NCBI RefSeq assembly: GCF_016545825.1
Contig: NC_052622.1
Location: forward strand, 44,725,263-44,789,262
From: Eucalyptus grandis
Lineage: Eukaryota > Streptophyta > Magnoliopsida > Myrtales > Myrtaceae
DNA: 64,000 nt
Direction: 5' to 3'
Position numbers and translations under genes: made by a program. Of the stretch, positions 60,091-64,000 are shown in pieces. Below the pieces are notes generated by a model, which did no database searches, was not told the DNA's origin, and worked only from the letters and a program-made list of their open reading frames with translations. The stretch's first letter is position 1, and each line of letters begins with the position of its first letter.

Positions 60091-61786
60091 ATCATACAGT
60101 TTTAAGATTCGGATCGTGTTGTGTTCGTTTGTTTAATCATTCTTTATGGCGTACCTCGCCTTGCGTGTATGTATTGAGAATTATTCAGGCTGCCTCCACT
60201 TACGGCGGTGCAATGTACTGTAACTCCGCGCCAGAAGTAGTTCTGGGTGGTTGTATGTGGCTTTGTCGTTTGTCGAAATGAATTCTTTTCTGCTAGTTCA
60301 ATCAATGGAAGTCTCAGTGATTTCATTTTGTTGCAATTCCATTCACTTATGCATGCAAGAACTCGAAACGGATCCTTGGAACCGCGCGATCGGGCAGAAG
60401 TGTATCGATGGCCATTGGGGAGAGAATAGTCGATTACAAAATGGAATGACGAAATTTTTTGAAGCCATCTAGATTTTATGGAGCCGACGCGAATCAAACA
60501 TTCTCGGGTTGAATGAAAATTACAGGACGAACTGCGATGAAAACGATCACAAGGAAAACTCTCTGCATAGACGATATCGAGTGCCGTATAGTTGTATCGA
60601 GTGCATTCTTCTAATTGGGCACATCTCCGTCGATTGCATTTTTCGCGGCGCCTGAAAATCATTATGTCTCTCCCTCTCTTTCGCGGCGGCCATCTTCAAG
60701 GTCTCGCGATCTCGAATCGGAGGTCGGACCGCCCATTCAATGTCAAGCGACCTCACATCTGTGCTCCACATCAGACCAGAGAGCGAGAAACAGAGCATTG
60801 ACGTGCGGTGATGCAGCTGGTGACGGTGGTCGCGCATGGTGGGTTGCTTTGATCTGTGTTGACTCGTGGGGGTGGTCACGTCCCTCCAAGCTCGTGGTGG
60901 TGGTGGTGGTGTTGGAGCGCAGAGGCGACACCGGTAGCCAAGTCCGTTGTGGCAGTCAGGCCGTGGCGGGGGTAGTCACGGCCCAATTGACTTGTGGGGC
61001 GAGTTCGTGTCCTTGTGAGCCCATGGCAGTGGCGGCAGCGGCGGAGTGTAGAGATGGCAGCTGGCGACGGAGTCAATTGGGGGTTGGTGGCGGTTGTGGC
61101 TGGAAATTTAATCATTTACGGTAAGATAAAGAGATGGAGAGTGTATCTCATTCGTTAGATTATGTGGGTCTTACGTGGAACTCACAAGAGTAATGAAATC
61201 AATAAGATTAATATGTATACAAAAAACCTAAAAAACTTTTGAAAGAGGATGTGAATTGTTTAGAAAGAATCTCGAGAATTGTTTAGAAAGAAAGATAAGT
61301 ACGACGTGTATGACACATGGCGACATGCGATGACTTCAAGGGACGCAAATAGAAACTTGGAATTAGAAAAGCAGCAGGTGGGGTTGGTACTTAGTAGGCT
61401 GTTCCAAGCATGCTCTGTTTAGGAATAGTTGGCTAACCAAAAGGGTCTGCAGCCGCAGGATTTTCCTAAAAAAAGCAATATAATATAAGTCTTACGTTAG
61501 ATAATCCATTTCCTCGTCCCTTCTACAACTCAAATGGGCACACTCAGGTTCTCCAACTCACCAACCATACCAGCAACCCATCTTAAAAATGTCAAATTCG
61601 TTATCAAAGAAAGAATTCACCTGACGTCATATATCAATCGCTTACTCATAGTGCTAACGAGAAGGATTGGTCCCTTTCATAATCTATGAAGAGCTGCTGA
61701 TCATAGAACTAGGATTTCCTGTCTTTGGTTAATTTGGCCAACCAGAAGCACCTGTTCCCTCTGTCCTTTCCTAGGCTAGCTTCTCA
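60091..61786. other. Spacer between the two LTPG genes, with a GC-rich block
   Basis: After the 3' UTR comes a GC-rich block (about 60615-61085) with GGT/GGC-rich repeats and open frames on both strands. Its composition is like other GC-rich cores in this window, and no protein family is recognised in it. The rest (61130-61780) is AT-rich. Confidence 0.5.
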
Positions 61787-61793
61787 TATAAAT
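61787..61793 (+). promoter_or_regulatory. TATA box of the second LTPG gene
   Basis: TATAAAT within TCATATAAATTCCC, about 75 bp upstream of the start codon; the leader must therefore be short, about 45 bases. Confidence 0.65.
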
Positions 61794-61822
61794 TCCCGAT
61801 CCCCCAATTGCCCAACACATTT

Positions 61823-61858
61823 AACCCAAACCCAAACCCAAACCCAAACCTAAACCCC
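61823..61858 (+). repeat. Telomere-like C3A3 repeat in the leader of the second LTPG gene
   Basis: Four to five CCCAAA units, the last changed to CCTAAACCCC, ending six bases before the start codon. It resembles a degenerate plant telomere repeat (CCCTAAA) or telo-box, but the unit is six bases, not seven. Confidence 0.8.
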
Positions 61859-61863
61859 AGGAT

Positions 61864-62647
61864 ATGAAGATCATGATGGGCCTAGCTCTCTTCGCCGTAC
61901 TCGCCGCCTTGCTTGCCCGGCCAGGCTCGGCGCAGTCGACGTCTGGCTGCACGCAGGTGCTCATGACGATGACCCCCTGCCTGAACTACGTCACGGGGAA
62001 CTCCTCTGCGCCCTCTGCGACCTGCTGCTCATCGCTCGGCTCCATCGTCCAGTCGCGGCCACAGTGCCTCTGCCTGCTCCTGAACGGGGCCATGTCGTCG
62101 GCTGGCTACAACATCAACCAGACGCTTGCCCTTGCGCTTCCCGGCGCGTGCAACGTGAAGACCCCATCGGCGAGCATATGCAACGGTAAAAATCTAATCT
62201 AAAAAAGGGAAAAAAACTCATCTTAGTGATTTGGACATGAATGTAGGATGATGTCTTAATTAACAATATGCTAATTAAACCTATAAAATCCAGCACTGTC
62301 TCCCTCCGGTGCTCCAACAACAAGTCCCCCTGCAGACAGCAACACACCTTCTGCACCAGCAGCATCGTCAACTCCAACACTTCCTTCTGGTAACGATTTC
62401 ACCACTTCGACACTTTTATAGCTAACAATAATTCTGCATTGAATTAAAATTTGAGCGAAAAATGTTGGGTTTTCCCCCACTTTAATCATGATGTATGGTA
62501 TTTCTTTTTGTTTAATCAAATGAAAAATCAGGGTCAAAGACTACACCAACCACCACAAGTGGAAGCAAAAGCATTGGAGTGTCCCTTGGCTCTCTGCTCT
62601 TCGCCCTCATTTTGGCTTTGTTCGGATCGAATCTCTTCAAATTCTAG
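61864..62647 (+). CDS. GPI-anchored non-specific lipid-transfer protein (LTPG / xylogen-like), 177 aa, tandem paralogue
   Basis: Three exons, 61864-62185, 62294-62389 and 62532-62647, with the same phase-1 introns as its neighbour. The signal peptide (1-24, ending SAQ) is followed by an eight-cysteine domain with exactly the same spacing, C-x9-C-x14-CC-x12-CxC-x25-C-x9-C, and shared words TPCLNYVTGNSS, QCLC and NQTLALALPGAC. The Ser/Thr/Pro linker is shorter than in the upstream copy, and the hydrophobic tail (SLLFALILALFGSNLF) fits a GPI-anchor signal. Same orientation, 1.8 kb apart, identical gene structure: a local tandem duplication, old enough for the linkers and introns to have diverged. 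Function as for the upstream copy. Confidence 0.93.
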
Positions 62648-64000
62648 AACGAGAAATCTTATTGAATAGGACTATGTCCTGTCTGTAATTTTCAGCCTAT
62701 GGAGTGAGAGTTTTGGGTTCCATGTTTTGTTCCATATGTGTTAGATGAATTACATTATGGCGCGTACTTTATTGCTACGTCAAGATCAGGGTAGTTTTCT
62801 GCGGCAAATCTAAGAAGACAATGGACACAATTTGCTCTATATGAAAACGGCTAACAATTAACATGGGGACGAAATAGATTGAAGTCTATTAGCAGTCTAG
62901 TACTCCGTTTGCACTGCTAATCTGTCTTCAATTGGCTATAAACAAGGATTAACACGATTCATCGTGTTTCCTTAAATTCTTCATTTAATAACCAGCGCGA
63001 TAGAGCGAAGGGTCGTTCATCCTCGTCCAAACATACAGTCCGCAAGTGTTAAAATAACAGGCAATTTTTAACAATAATGTGCATAATCAACTTTCCTTTG
63101 GCCACACATCAATGAAGCATAGAGTTGTCGAAAATTAGACGCTTGCCATTAAAATAAAATTATGCCAAGAAGAAAGTTACTGTCATTTCAGTTAATAATT
63201 TCAGTAATTATTCGCTCACATTTTCGTTCTCCTCTCATATTCACTCTAGTAATAAAAATTAATAACAGTTATTTTATTTCTTCGATTGTGTTATAAATTT
63301 CTTTATGGCAAAAGCATAAATAAAAGCAGCAAAAGACAAAACTTACAGTCCGGGGGGTTTTGCAACAGGTAGCCCCGACATCAATGATAAAGTAAGAGAG
63401 GACCTGAGAAGACAAGGAATTTTTTTTCAAGGACCTATATATGATAATAGCAATTCTGTCTCATAGAAAATATCAAATATAAATTGGTTGTATGATTCTT
63501 TTAAATATTTTCGTGCAAAACGACGTGTAGACAGTGATTTGTAGACGAAATATGTCAGTGCAAAACAAATATCTTCTACTAATAAAATTGTAAAGAGAGT
63601 AATGGATAAACGATATCACAAAGCAATTTATTGTATTTTGGTCTTTTCACTAGGCCTACTCCACTCTCTTAACTCTAGCAGCTCAATAACAAGGTTAAAA
63701 TCCACTAATTTAATTCTTGAAACCTTTGTTACCACAAGGAATTGCAACTCACTCTGCAAGTACATGCACTCACAATAATTATACCGATGCTCTTTATGAT
63801 AATACAACTGGATTCAAAAGTTTTTTTCCTCAAAGAATAAGCACAAGACATATAAACAAGTTTGAGGGCGTTTTGATCGCCCCAATCACCTTCGACTCTC
63901 ACTTTGACATGTATCTATATAGCCCTCCAAACTTGCTCAACACATGGACACTTTAAATAGGTCAAAGAAGCCATTGCAGAGACTATTTTTAGATTAGGAC
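62648..64000. other. 3' flank of the second LTPG gene and intergenic DNA
   Basis: AT-rich sequence. No gene, RNA gene or intact element recognised to the right edge. Confidence 0.5.

Noticed and set aside
60615..61124. 169-residue open frame between the LTPG genes
   Set aside because: GC-rich repeat block with frames on both strands and no recognisable protein; no splice or promoter context.

Overview
The window is nuclear DNA from a flowering plant: genes are split by short and long GT-AG introns, intergenic DNA is AT-rich with many A/T homopolymers, gene leaders carry (CT)n tracts, and every recognisable product belongs to a land-plant family. Gene content and the style of the repeats suggest a woody core eudicot. 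Myrtales is a guess from general impression, not something the sequence proves. There are no prokaryotic operons, no CRISPR array and no rRNA or tRNA genes.

Nine protein-coding genes can be supported. From left to right they are: (1) a NET1-type actin-binding coiled-coil protein, minus strand, whose 3' end runs off the left edge; (2) a chloroplast DnaJ type A co-chaperone (DJA5/DJA6-like, 442 aa, seven coding exons), plus; (3) a 174-aa conserved acidic/lysine-rich protein of unknown function, minus; (4) a type I inositol polyphosphate 5-phosphatase (553 aa, nine exons, one GC-AG intron), plus; (5) an FCS-like zinc-finger (FLZ/DUF581) gene whose reading frame is broken, minus; (6) a mitochondrial-type ribosomal protein L24 (159 aa, five exons), minus; (7) a small secreted cysteine-rich Ole e 6-like protein, plus; (8) and (9) two adjacent paralogous GPI-anchored lipid-transfer proteins (xylogen-like/LTPG), plus. 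Exon borders were derived by hand; for every multi-exon gene the exon lengths and phases add up to a complete frame, except where a break is reported.

Large intergenic blocks (about 6-15.5 kb, 27-31.6 kb and 35.4-48.5 kb) hold no convincing gene. They contain a MULE-like MITE with a perfect 9-bp target duplication (23.3-23.9 kb), a tRNA-derived SINE with a 14-bp target duplication (27.8-28.0 kb), decayed relatives of the MITE, a doubtful copia remnant and several two-copy tandem duplications of 30-312 bp.

The genes do not form a pathway. The right end groups three short secreted-protein genes (57-62.7 kb), each with a close TATA box; the two LTPG genes there are a local tandem duplication. 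The most notable observations are the apparent frameshift(s) in the FLZ gene, a near-perfect in-frame 42-codon duplication in the NET1 coiled coil, the intact MITE and SINE insertions, and an out-of-frame uORF overlapping the 5-phosphatase start codon.
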